Shown here: positions 7,200-13,697 of the stretch, in pieces
Layout: the number at the start of each line of letters is the position of its first letter
Numbering within the stretch: position 1 is the first letter of the stretch
Origin: Chloroflexota bacterium
GTDB lineage: Bacteria > Chloroflexota > Dehalococcoidia > Lucifugimonadales > Lucifugimonadaceae
Assembly (NCBI GenBank): GCA_009837685.1
Contig: VXTA01000179.1
Location: 1-17,929 of the forward strand
Length of the DNA stretch: 17,929 nucleotides
Reading direction: 5' to 3'
The notes under the pieces: model-generated
Databases searched by the model: none
Told to the model about the DNA's origin: nothing
Seen by the model: the letters and a program-made list of their open reading frames with translations, nothing else
Made by a program: the position numbers and the translations under genes

Positions 7200-7946
7200 T
7201 TGGATAAGGTTGCGTGTATCGTGGACTTCTCGATCATCATCCCCGCATACAACGAAAAGGGCTATCTTTCCGCGACGATCGATGCCATCCAGTTGGCAAC
7301 TAGGAAACTCGTCGAAGAATCCGACGTTGACGTTGAAACGATCGTTGTCGACAACAACAGCGTCGACGGTACGGCTGAGATAGCCCGAAGTAAGGGAGTG
7401 ATCGTGTTCCATGAGGGAGTTCAGGGGATTTCGAGGGCTCGTAACACTGGTGCGCGTCACGCAAATGGTGAAGTCCTCGTTTTTGTCGACGCGGACGTTT
7501 TGATTCCTCATGATTTACTTACGAAGATCAACTCGGTGATGAGCGATGCTGACTGTGTTGGCGGAGGCGTTGATGTGGATTACCGGCCGGAACGCCGTTC
7601 GATGCGCATCTACTTGGGTCTATGGCGGGTGTTGGGTCGCCTGACGGATATGGTTCAGGGTTCGACGCAGTTTTGCCGCAGAGAAGCGTTTGATGCAGTT
7701 GGTGGGTACGACGAGAAAGCATGGATAGGAGAAGATGTAGATTTCTATTGGGCGCTAAAGAAGCATGCAAGGAGCAACGGCGGATTTGCGCACGTTATAC
7801 GGGAGCCGCGTGTGTTGCCCTCTACTCGTCGTTTCGACAAGTGGCCATTGTGGAAAACGCTGATCTGGACCAATCCCCTATTCATCGCGATGTTTCGTCG
7901 CTGGAAATCGGTTTGGGGAGGTTGGTACTCGGACGCGGTGCGTTAA
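7200..7946 (+). CDS. Family 2 glycosyltransferase
   Basis: GT2 enzymes transfer a sugar from a nucleotide-activated donor to a lipid, polysaccharide or protein acceptor at the cytoplasmic face. The GT-A fold shows FSIIIPAYNEKGYLSATIDA (residues 10-29), ETIVVDNNSVDGTAEIA (46-62), GISRARNTGARHANGEVLVF (76-95), the metal-binding DAD (97-99) and the acceptor-side GEDVDFYW (177-184). The C-terminus (around 216-236) is hydrophobic and basic and may lie on the membrane. At 248 aa it is a compact single-domain member. The start is uncertain: TTG 7200 gives this length, while GTG 7221 would begin at MDFSIIIPAYNE; neither has a strong ribosome site. It is the only plus-strand gene in 5215-9193 and has no polysaccharide gene beside it, so the acceptor is unknown. 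Confidence 0.88.
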   Translation: MDKVACIVDFSIIIPAYNEKGYLSATIDAIQLATRKLVEESDVDVETIVVDNNSVDGTAEIARSKGVIVFHEGVQGISRARNTGARHANGEVLVFVDADVLIPHDLLTKINSVMSDADCVGGGVDVDYRPERRSMRIYLGLWRVLGRLTDMVQGSTQFCRREAFDAVGGYDEKAWIGEDVDFYWALKKHARSNGGFAHVIREPRVLPSTRRFDKWPLWKTLIWTNPLFIAMFRRWKSVWGGWYSDAVR

Positions 7947-9193
7947 TCTGGTTTGGTTTCCTTGGTTAGCGGGGCTATTGGTTCGGGAGCGACCTCGTCG
8001 CCTTGTTTCTCGCCTGCTAAACCTTGGGTGCGCATCACCTCGGCGGCGCGTTCGTGCTGTTCGATCTTGCTTCGAACTGCATCTTGCGCGCGGTTCCATG
8101 TTTCGCGACTTTCATTGACCCATCTGTAGGATTCGCGGTAGTCCTGGAGGAGGTTATTGACTTCGGGGACGACATATCTGGCGACCATGTCCCAGCTGCG
8201 CAACGTGTTTTCGCGGTTTGCCCAGTCGTGGACGAATCCGATGACGCATCCGAATCCACCCGTGAGTTCCATCATCTCGCGGATCCTAGCAACGAGGTCG
8301 TCAGGTGTTCCGATCACAGCAGTGCTGGTTTCGGAGAACGCGACGTCGTCCACGGCTTCCTCGGGGGTTTTGTAAATGGTTCCTTCGCCGGCGGCCAGGG
8401 TTCCTACGGTGTAGAGGTTGTTGTGACGGAAAAGGCCGAGTTTGGCCTGTTCTTTGGCTTCTTCCCTGGTCTCTGCGATGTGCCAGCTCATGACGATTCG
8501 CCAATTCTTACGATCGATTTTGTTTCCGTGTTTGTCGGCAGATTCCTCGGCGAAGCTCCACTGCATCGGCAATGAACGCATCCCTGCTTTGGTCATCGAT
8601 CCGATGGATAGAACTCCTGTGCGGTGCTTTCCGGCGAGAGTCATACCGGAGGGGCTAACCATCGACGCGACGGCGAACTCCATATCTTCTTGAAGCGGTC
8701 GGAGTTGGAGTTTGGCGTCGCGAAGCGTGAACCAGTCAGACTCATAGGTGATCCGTTCGTCCCCTTGGAAGAGTTGCCGAATCACACCCAATGCCTCATC
8801 TTGGCGGTCTCTTTGCACCATTGGGTCCATGCCGAGCACATGCGCATCGGACGGGAGGGCGCCGGGGCCAGACCCGAAGATGACGCGGCCGTGGGATTGC
8901 CAGTCAAGCTGTACGATCCGCTGTGCGACCATGAAGGGATGGTGGTATGGGAGGGATACGACGCCAGTGCCGAGCATTATTCGGTTGGTGCGTTCTGCGA
9001 CGGCGGCGAGGAAAAGTTCGGGAGATGCGATCATCTCCCATCCAGTCGAATGGTGTTCCCCACACCAGAACTCGTCATAGCCGAGTCGGTCGAGAAGTTG
9101 GACGAACTCGAGATTGCTCTGGAATTGAAGGAGCGGATTTTCGCCGATTGGATGGTGTGGCGCTAGGAAGGCGCCGAAGCGAAGTCTGGACAT
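7943..9193 (-). CDS. LLM-class flavin-dependent oxidoreductase (luciferase-like monooxygenase)
   Basis: These FMN-dependent TIM-barrel enzymes use reduced flavin and O2 to oxidise organic substrates. Features seen are RLRFGAFLAPHHP (residues 3-15), DEFWCGEHHSTGWE (40-53, a characteristic family motif), RTNRIMLGTGVVSLPYHHP (68-86), GRVIFGSGPGALPSDAHVLG (102-121) and DWFTLRDAKLQLRP (153-166). The polar C-terminal tail, about 50 residues rich in Glu/Arg/Lys, is probably a helical extension. The frame is open to 9325, but the extra 44 residues look non-coding. ATG 9193 is preceded on the minus strand by GAGAGGAG with 4-nt spacing and begins exactly at the fold, giving 416 aa. Its stop overlaps that of the convergent glycosyltransferase. 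The substrate is unknown. Confidence 0.9.
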   Translation of the reverse strand: MSRLRFGAFLAPHHPIGENPLLQFQSNLEFVQLLDRLGYDEFWCGEHHSTGWEMIASPELFLAAVAERTNRIMLGTGVVSLPYHHPFMVAQRIVQLDWQSHGRVIFGSGPGALPSDAHVLGMDPMVQRDRQDEALGVIRQLFQGDERITYESDWFTLRDAKLQLRPLQEDMEFAVASMVSPSGMTLAGKHRTGVLSIGSMTKAGMRSLPMQWSFAEESADKHGNKIDRKNWRIVMSWHIAETREEAKEQAKLGLFRHNNLYTVGTLAAGEGTIYKTPEEAVDDVAFSETSTAVIGTPDDLVARIREMMELTGGFGCVIGFVHDWANRENTLRSWDMVARYVVPEVNNLLQDYRESYRWVNESRETWNRAQDAVRSKIEQHERAAEVMRTQGLAGEKQGDEVAPEPIAPLTKETKPD

Positions 9194-9360
9194 GATGCTC
9201 CTCTCGTCTGAATCGAGCACTGGATACGAAGGCAATGTTACCGTTTCGGCGGCTTGATTGCACTGGCAGCCGATCCGCTGTCTACACCCCTGACGATCTT
9301 CATTCCAATTAACAACTTTGGACACTTTTGGCGGCGTCTGTAAAGCGTATTCGACACATG

Positions 9361-9372
9361 AAACTTAAGTTT
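9361..9372. promoter_or_regulatory. Perfect 12-bp palindrome, possible operator
   Basis: AAACTTAAGTTT is a perfect two-fold symmetric site in the divergent region, 41 nt before the shared 24-nt element. It lies between the two divergent genes and could bind a dimeric regulator. No second copy was found upstream of the other binding-protein gene, so its role is speculative. Confidence 0.3.
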
Positions 9373-9413
9373 TCACGAATCGCGTAAAGAGGTCGCGCAC
9401 GCTTGGCGATTCG

Positions 9414-9437
9414 GTGTATGGTACTTTCACGCCCTGT
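9414..9437 (+). promoter_or_regulatory. Shared upstream element, copy 1 (first binding-protein gene)
   Basis: This 24-nt stretch matches 13580-13603 at 19 of 24 positions, including the uninterrupted TTCACGCC core (9426-9433) and the flanking GTGTA and TGT. Both copies end exactly 94 nt before the ATG of a binding-protein gene. It probably represents a promoter, operator or conserved 5' leader. Confidence 0.55.
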
Positions 9438-9450
9438 TTCTGAGGGGTTG

Positions 9451-9466
9451 TTCCCGTGCGCGGGAA
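9451..9466 (+). other. Small hairpin in the leader of the first binding-protein gene
   Basis: TTCCCG and CGGGAA form a perfect 6-bp stem with a TGCG tetraloop, 65 nt before ATG 9532. It could shape the 5' leader. The second binding-protein leader has no equivalent perfect hairpin at this place. Confidence 0.3.
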
Positions 9467-9531
9467 TCCGCTCAACGTAATGATCAGGGCCCGACAACGT
9501 ATCGGAAAACAAGAATACGGGAGTGTCGCAA

Positions 9532-11460
9532 ATGAAATTCGTTCCATTAATAACCAAGCGCAAGTCGGTCGCAGCATTGCTGACGGCTGTCGGTGCTGCG
9601 ATTGCGATATTCGCGATCGCGTGTGGGGGGACGGAAACCGTAGAAGTCACGAGGGTCGTGAAAGAAACGGTGATTGTCGAAGTTGAGAAGGTGGTCGAGG
9701 TCGAGAAGGAAGTTGAGGTCGAGGTGGAGAAGGTCGTCGAGAAGGAAGTTGAGGTCGTTGTAACGGCGACGACTTCACCATCCGACACGATGATGATGCC
9801 GTCTGAACAGTCCGGCGAATTTGTAGCGGCTTTGCAGACTGTCGGTTTGCCAGTTGGCACACCGGAGCTTTGCGTGCCTACCTGTTCGAACGAACAGTAC
9901 TACTACAGCGTCTGGGATACTCCAGTTCAATGGTCCGCGGACGGTAGGGTTATCCCGGCCGTCGCCGAGCGGTGGGAGCTTGCTCCGGACTACACAAGCT
10001 TCACTTGGCATGTGCGCCCCGGCATCCAGTTCCACAAAGGGTGGGGCGAGGTAACCGCTGAAGACTTCGCATGGAGCACCAACACAGTCAACCCAAACGT
10101 GAACCCAGAGACCTTGCACGACGTCGGAGGAGACTTGACCTGCTGCTACGGGGAGACGGTTGCGGTTGACAAGTACACCGCGGAGATGGAGATCATCAAG
10201 TACGACAGCCGGCTTCCAGGTTGGCTGTTCTCGAACCTCCGAGACGCTTACAGCATCGCCAGTAAAACCATCTACGACGAGTTCGGTCCCGAAGGCATGC
10301 GCGACATCTTCGTCGGCACCGGCCCGTTTGAGATCCGAGAGTGGCTGGACAACGACAAAATCCTCCTTGATGCTCTGCCCGAGCACTACAACCAGGCCGC
10401 ACACATCGCGTCGGCCCGGATAATCGAGGTACCTGAAGAGGCTTCTAGGATCGCGATGTTTGAGAGCGGCGAAGCGATGATAACGCACGTGACGCTGCCG
10501 AACACTCCTAGACTGGAAGCGGCCGGCGGCGTAAGGCGGTTGCTCCAGACAGTAATCCTGCACGTTGGAATGAACCCGAACTTCTTGGAGCTGACCAACC
10601 CGAAGACTGGTGAGCCGCTCGGCAACCCGGGCTACGATGAAGCGAAGAAGAACCCGGAGGCGTTCCCTTGGGTCAGCTTCTACGACCTCCCTGGTTCGGA
10701 TTGTGACTGGAATGTGCTTCTAGAAGAAGTTCCTTCAGACCCGGCCGGCATCTGTCCTGAGATGGAGAACGGGCGGAAAGTCCGCCTTGCGATGGCGAAA
10801 GCGATCGACAAGCAGGCGTTGGCAGACAGCATCTACGACGGCCTCGCCTGGCCAGGCTGCAACTGGGCGATCTCAGCCAACGACCAACTCCATGACGATG
10901 CATGGTGTGTGCCATACGATCCGGAAGGAGCGGCGGCTCTAATGTCAGAGGCCGGTGTCGACGGATTCACGATCGGATGGTGGGCTGGCAACGAGCCAAG
11001 CGAGGCTCACCAGGCGATAGCTTCGATGTGGAAAGACACGTTGAACGTCGACGTCGAGTTCCACCTCGGTCCGTTCACGACTTGGCACCCGACGTTCGTC
11101 GACCGTTCGTTCATCCACTTGGTGCACGACGGAGAACAGGGTGGAATGCCTGCTCACTTCGCCAAAGGTCGTGAAGCCCAAGCGTGGTTCGCGGGTGGCA
11201 TCATGTGGAGCGGTGGTATCCCGTTCTACCAGCGGATCTACGGCGACATGCTCGGGGAAGAGGACATCCAGAAGCGCAACGAGATGGCGGTCCAATTCGG
11301 CAACCACGAAGCGTTCTGGCACTGGGACCCGTCAACGGTCGAATTCCCCGTCTACACGATCTACAACGGTGACCTCATAAGTTGGGATCCCAAGAAGGCC
11401 GCGATGCACACCGCGCCGGTCAACATGATCTACCCACTTGAGGACATAATCATCAAGTAG
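9532..11460 (+). CDS. ABC transporter substrate-binding lipoprotein, family 5 (peptide/oligopeptide type)
   Basis: This is the extracytoplasmic receptor of a DppA/OppA-type importer. The N-terminus is a lipoprotein signal (KRK, then a hydrophobic stretch to FAIAC), with lipidated Cys31. Residues 32-80 are a Val/Glu/Lys stalk ending in EVVVTAT. The mature SBP_bac_5 fold runs from about 95 to 642; markers are AERWELAPDYTSFTWHVRPG (near 145-164), GVGTGPFEIREW-like FVGTGPFEI, and KVRLAMAKAIDKQALADSIY. Several cysteines in the mature part (CVPTC, TCC, DCDW, GCNW) could form disulfides. The ATG at 9532, with GGGAG 8 nt before it, is preferred to GTG 9523. At 642 aa it is long for the family because of the stalk and inserts. 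It is followed by a hairpin and then the two permeases; the ligand is unknown. Confidence 0.9.
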   Translation: MKFVPLITKRKSVAALLTAVGAAIAIFAIACGGTETVEVTRVVKETVIVEVEKVVEVEKEVEVEVEKVVEKEVEVVVTATTSPSDTMMMPSEQSGEFVAALQTVGLPVGTPELCVPTCSNEQYYYSVWDTPVQWSADGRVIPAVAERWELAPDYTSFTWHVRPGIQFHKGWGEVTAEDFAWSTNTVNPNVNPETLHDVGGDLTCCYGETVAVDKYTAEMEIIKYDSRLPGWLFSNLRDAYSIASKTIYDEFGPEGMRDIFVGTGPFEIREWLDNDKILLDALPEHYNQAAHIASARIIEVPEEASRIAMFESGEAMITHVTLPNTPRLEAAGGVRRLLQTVILHVGMNPNFLELTNPKTGEPLGNPGYDEAKKNPEAFPWVSFYDLPGSDCDWNVLLEEVPSDPAGICPEMENGRKVRLAMAKAIDKQALADSIYDGLAWPGCNWAISANDQLHDDAWCVPYDPEGAAALMSEAGVDGFTIGWWAGNEPSEAHQAIASMWKDTLNVDVEFHLGPFTTWHPTFVDRSFIHLVHDGEQGGMPAHFAKGREAQAWFAGGIMWSGGIPFYQRIYGDMLGEEDIQKRNEMAVQFGNHEAFWHWDPSTVEFPVYTIYNGDLISWDPKKAAMHTAPVNMIYPLEDIIIK

Positions 11461-11482
11461 GGTTAAAAGCCCCAATAACGGA

Positions 11483-11520
11483 AGAGCCTAGCTTGTTGCC
11501 AAGCAGGTTAGGCTCTTTCG
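11483..11520 (+). terminator. Hairpin between binding-protein and permease genes (attenuator or mRNA stabiliser)
   Basis: AGAGCCTA (11483-11490) pairs perfectly with TAGGCTCT (11509-11516). Inside it a second stem, GCTTG with CAAGC (11491-11504), closes a TTGC loop, leaving AGGT as a bulge; TTTCG follows. It lies 22 nt after the binding-protein stop. Partial termination or 3' protection here would give more binding protein than permease, as is known for many ABC importers. The T-tract is weak, so full termination is unlikely. Confidence 0.6.
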
Positions 11521-11563
11521 TGGTGAACGTCGAGATAGCAAACGGCGGACGGCTTACCGAACC

Positions 11564-12499
11564 ATGGGACAATTTATCGCCAGACGTGTGGTCCTAGGGA
11601 TCATCGCTCTTATGCTTGCGATGTTGATCGTGTTTTCACTGTCGCGGGTGAAGGGCGACCCGAGATATTTCTTCATAGGTGAAGACTCATTGGGCATAGA
11701 TCCTGCGGTCTGGGAAGAGTGGGGACGAAGGCTGAATCTCGACAAGCCTGTGCCGATTCAGTTCGCGCTCTGGATGGGGGATATATTGACGGGCGATTTC
11801 GGCGACAGCGTGACGACGCAACGTGGGGTTTTGGAGATTATCGGAGAGAAGGCTCCGAACACGATTCAACTGGGAATCATCGCGTGGCTTCTGGGAACTT
11901 TGGTGGGCGTGCCGCTCGGGGTGTTTTCTGCGACAAATCGCGGGAATTTTCTAGACTACGTGTTACGCGGTTTCGCCCTATTCGGGCAGTCGGTACCGAT
12001 ATTCTGGTTAGCGTTGGTGATGATCTTCGTATTCGCGGTGAATCTCGGATGGTTACCTAGCGGAACCAAGGGAGAGGGTCTCGCGATAAGGAATTTCGTG
12101 ATGCCTGCCGTGGCGCTGGCGTGGTTCCCGGCGGCATCTTATCTCCGGATCACTCGTACCGCGATGCTGGAGATACTGGATTCGGAGTTCGTCAAGTTTG
12201 CACGTGCCAAAGGAGTCGCACAGGCGCCGGTCCGTTGGAAACATGCCTTCCGGAACGCGATCATCCCACCGTTGACCCTGTCGGTCTTCGTGTTGTTCGG
12301 GTTGTTGAACGGCACCATCATCATCGAGACGGTGTTTGCGTGGCCAGGGCTAGGTCGGCTCGCGATCGATGCGCTGTGGGCAACGGATTACCCGTTGCTT
12401 GCCGGGTTGGCGATCATCTACGGCGCAGCGTTTGTGGTCATGATCTTGTCGCTGGACATCGTCTACGCTTTGTTGGACCCACGAATCAAGTACAACTAG
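11564..12499 (+). CDS. ABC transporter permease, DppB/OppB type
   Basis: This is the first membrane subunit of the importer. The N-terminal helix (about residues 8-27) is followed by the family's extracytoplasmic segment (RVKGDPRYFF, LNLDKPVPIQFALWMGDILT, GDFGDS). The BPD_transp_1 core, about five more helices, runs from 95 to 305. The EAA loop that contacts the ATPase is EFVKFARAKG followed by APVRWKHAFRNAIIP (208-235). The C-terminus DIVYALLDPRIKYN is typical. At 311 aa it is a normal length. ATG 11564 has only a weak GGCGGAC-like site. The stop codon overlaps the ribosome site (AGGAG) of the next permease, so the two are translationally linked. Confidence 0.92.
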   Translation: MGQFIARRVVLGIIALMLAMLIVFSLSRVKGDPRYFFIGEDSLGIDPAVWEEWGRRLNLDKPVPIQFALWMGDILTGDFGDSVTTQRGVLEIIGEKAPNTIQLGIIAWLLGTLVGVPLGVFSATNRGNFLDYVLRGFALFGQSVPIFWLALVMIFVFAVNLGWLPSGTKGEGLAIRNFVMPAVALAWFPAASYLRITRTAMLEILDSEFVKFARAKGVAQAPVRWKHAFRNAIIPPLTLSVFVLFGLLNGTIIIETVFAWPGLGRLAIDALWATDYPLLAGLAIIYGAAFVVMILSLDIVYALLDPRIKYN

Positions 12500-12509
12500 G
12501 AGAACCTGT

Positions 12510-13430
12510 ATCACTACTGCGGTAACAGATAGCGGGACTGACAGCCAGGTTTCTGGCGCAGTAACCGTCCAAAGGCGACGTCTATCGCCGCTCGAGTTTC
12601 TGCGTCGCTATCCGGTCATACCGGCATTCATCATCGCGCTGCTCCTCTTCACAGCAGTCGCAGAGGCGTGGATTCTCCCGCACAATCCCGAAAGAGCGGA
12701 TCTTAGGGTTCGCCATACCCCTCCGTTTTGGATGGAAGATGAAAATGCTTCCATCTCTTACTTCCTGGGAACCGATGCGCTAGGGCGTGACATCTTAAGC
12801 AAGATCATTGCTGGTGCGCGTGTCACCGTTCTAGTGGTCCTCGCGGCAGTTGGAACGGGCATCATCGTAGGAACAACGATCGGTCTGGTTTCAGGTTATT
12901 TCGGGGGGATTATAGATGACATCGTCATGCGGTTCGTCGATGCGTGGAACATCCTTCCCGGGTTGCTCATCATCTTGGTCATCGTCTTGGTTTTAGAACA
13001 GAGTCTTGAGACTCTGATCATTGTTTTAGCGATTGTTTCGTGGCCGGGCGCTGTCCGGTTGGTGAGAGCAGAGACTCTGTCGCTTAAAAACCGTGAATAT
13101 GTTGCACTTGCGCGTGTCGCGGGTGCTTCGAATGCGCGGATCATGATCCGGCACATACTACCTGGTGTCGTGAACATCGTGATCGTGACGGCGACGCTGG
13201 GAACTGGGAACATCATCCTTCTCGAAGCGTCTCTGAGCTACCTCGGCGCTGGTATTCCACCGCCCGAGCCATCTTGGGGACGGATGATCAGTGAGGAGCG
13301 TCAGTACATCGACGCCGCTTGGTGGACTTCGTTGTTCCCGGGTTTGGTGATTGCGATGGTAGTGATGTCTGGCAACTTCCTCGGCGACTGGTTCCGCGAC
13401 CGGGTCGACCCAACGTTGCGACAGCTGTAA
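12510..13430 (+). CDS. ABC transporter permease, DppC/OppC type, with apparent ATC start
   Basis: This is the second membrane subunit of the importer. A conventional start exists only at ATG 12732, which would remove the first membrane helix. The same frame is open upstream and clearly coding: (start)TTAVTDSGTDSQVSG, RRRLSPLEFLRRYPVIP, AFIIALLLFTAVAEAWILPH, matching the N-terminal plan of the paralogous permease at 16875. AGGAG at 12498-12502 places initiation 7 nt later, exactly at ATC 12510. No ATG, GTG or TTG occurs in frame between that site and 12732; CTG 12600 is the only other near-cognate candidate. The full protein would be 306 aa (paralog 299). Other markers are GTDALGRDILSK (residues 87-98), the EAA loop EYVALARVAGASNARIMIRH (196-215), and SYLGAGIPPPEPSWG. 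Reading from 12510 is my preferred call; the codon could be a mutated or misread ATG. Confidence 0.85.
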   Translation: MTTAVTDSGTDSQVSGAVTVQRRRLSPLEFLRRYPVIPAFIIALLLFTAVAEAWILPHNPERADLRVRHTPPFWMEDENASISYFLGTDALGRDILSKIIAGARVTVLVVLAAVGTGIIVGTTIGLVSGYFGGIIDDIVMRFVDAWNILPGLLIILVIVLVLEQSLETLIIVLAIVSWPGAVRLVRAETLSLKNREYVALARVAGASNARIMIRHILPGVVNIVIVTATLGTGNIILLEASLSYLGAGIPPPEPSWGRMISEERQYIDAAWWTSLFPGLVIAMVVMSGNFLGDWFRDRVDPTLRQL

Positions 13431-13579
13431 TCTCAGTTCGCGTTGCCGGTGGCATAGAGGCGGCAATTCGCGAATACCTGCGCGCGTTTGATCGCGTCGA
13501 CACGATATCTGGGTTTCGACGTTACGAATCTGGTTCTTTACGAAACTCGCAGATCACACGCGCGTCAATGTCGTAATTG

Positions 13580-13603
13580 GTGTAAGGTTGCTTCACGCCT
13601 TGT
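13580..13603 (+). promoter_or_regulatory. Shared upstream element, copy 2 (second binding-protein gene)
   Basis: This is the counterpart of 9414-9437, with 19 of 24 positions identical, the TTCACGCC core at 13592-13599, and the same 94-nt distance to the ATG (13698). The rest of the 267-nt gap after the first transporter holds no gene; ACGAATC (13524) and ACGAAAC (13540) form a loose direct repeat 40-56 nt upstream of the element. The gap therefore probably carries an independent promoter for the second transporter. Confidence 0.55.
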
Positions 13604-13697
13604 CGTCCGCGGTTCGTAGTCGCACGCGCGCTAGTTCTGATGGTCGAATGGCGATTAATCGGTGAAAAGAGAACCTCAGCACACAGGAGTGTAGGTG

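Larger units (their letters stand above)
9194..9531. other. Divergent intergenic region between the flavin monooxygenase and the first binding-protein gene
   Basis: These 338 nt hold no convincing gene. They must contain the promoter of the monooxygenase (leftward) and that of the first ABC binding protein (rightward). Recognisable elements, listed separately, are a 12-bp palindrome at 9361-9372, a 24-nt element shared with the second transporter at 9414-9437, and a hairpin at 9451-9466. No good sigma-70 -35/-10 pair was found around the shared element. Confidence 0.6.

Noticed and set aside
8024..8575. 183-aa plus-strand open frame inside the flavin monooxygenase
   Set aside because: It lies wholly antisense to a well-supported gene and shows no recognisable domain or ribosome site; a codon-bias shadow.
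9194..9325. N-terminal extension of the flavin monooxygenase
   Set aside because: The extra 44 residues do not resemble the family, while ATG 9193 has a good ribosome site and starts at the fold.
9418..9480. 20-codon leader-peptide-like frame starting inside the first shared upstream element
   Set aside because: The second copy of the element has no ATG at the same place, and no ribosome site or attenuator-like codon run is present.
9775..10563. 262-aa minus-strand open frame inside the first binding protein
   Set aside because: It is antisense to a clear family-5 receptor and has no domain of its own; a shadow.
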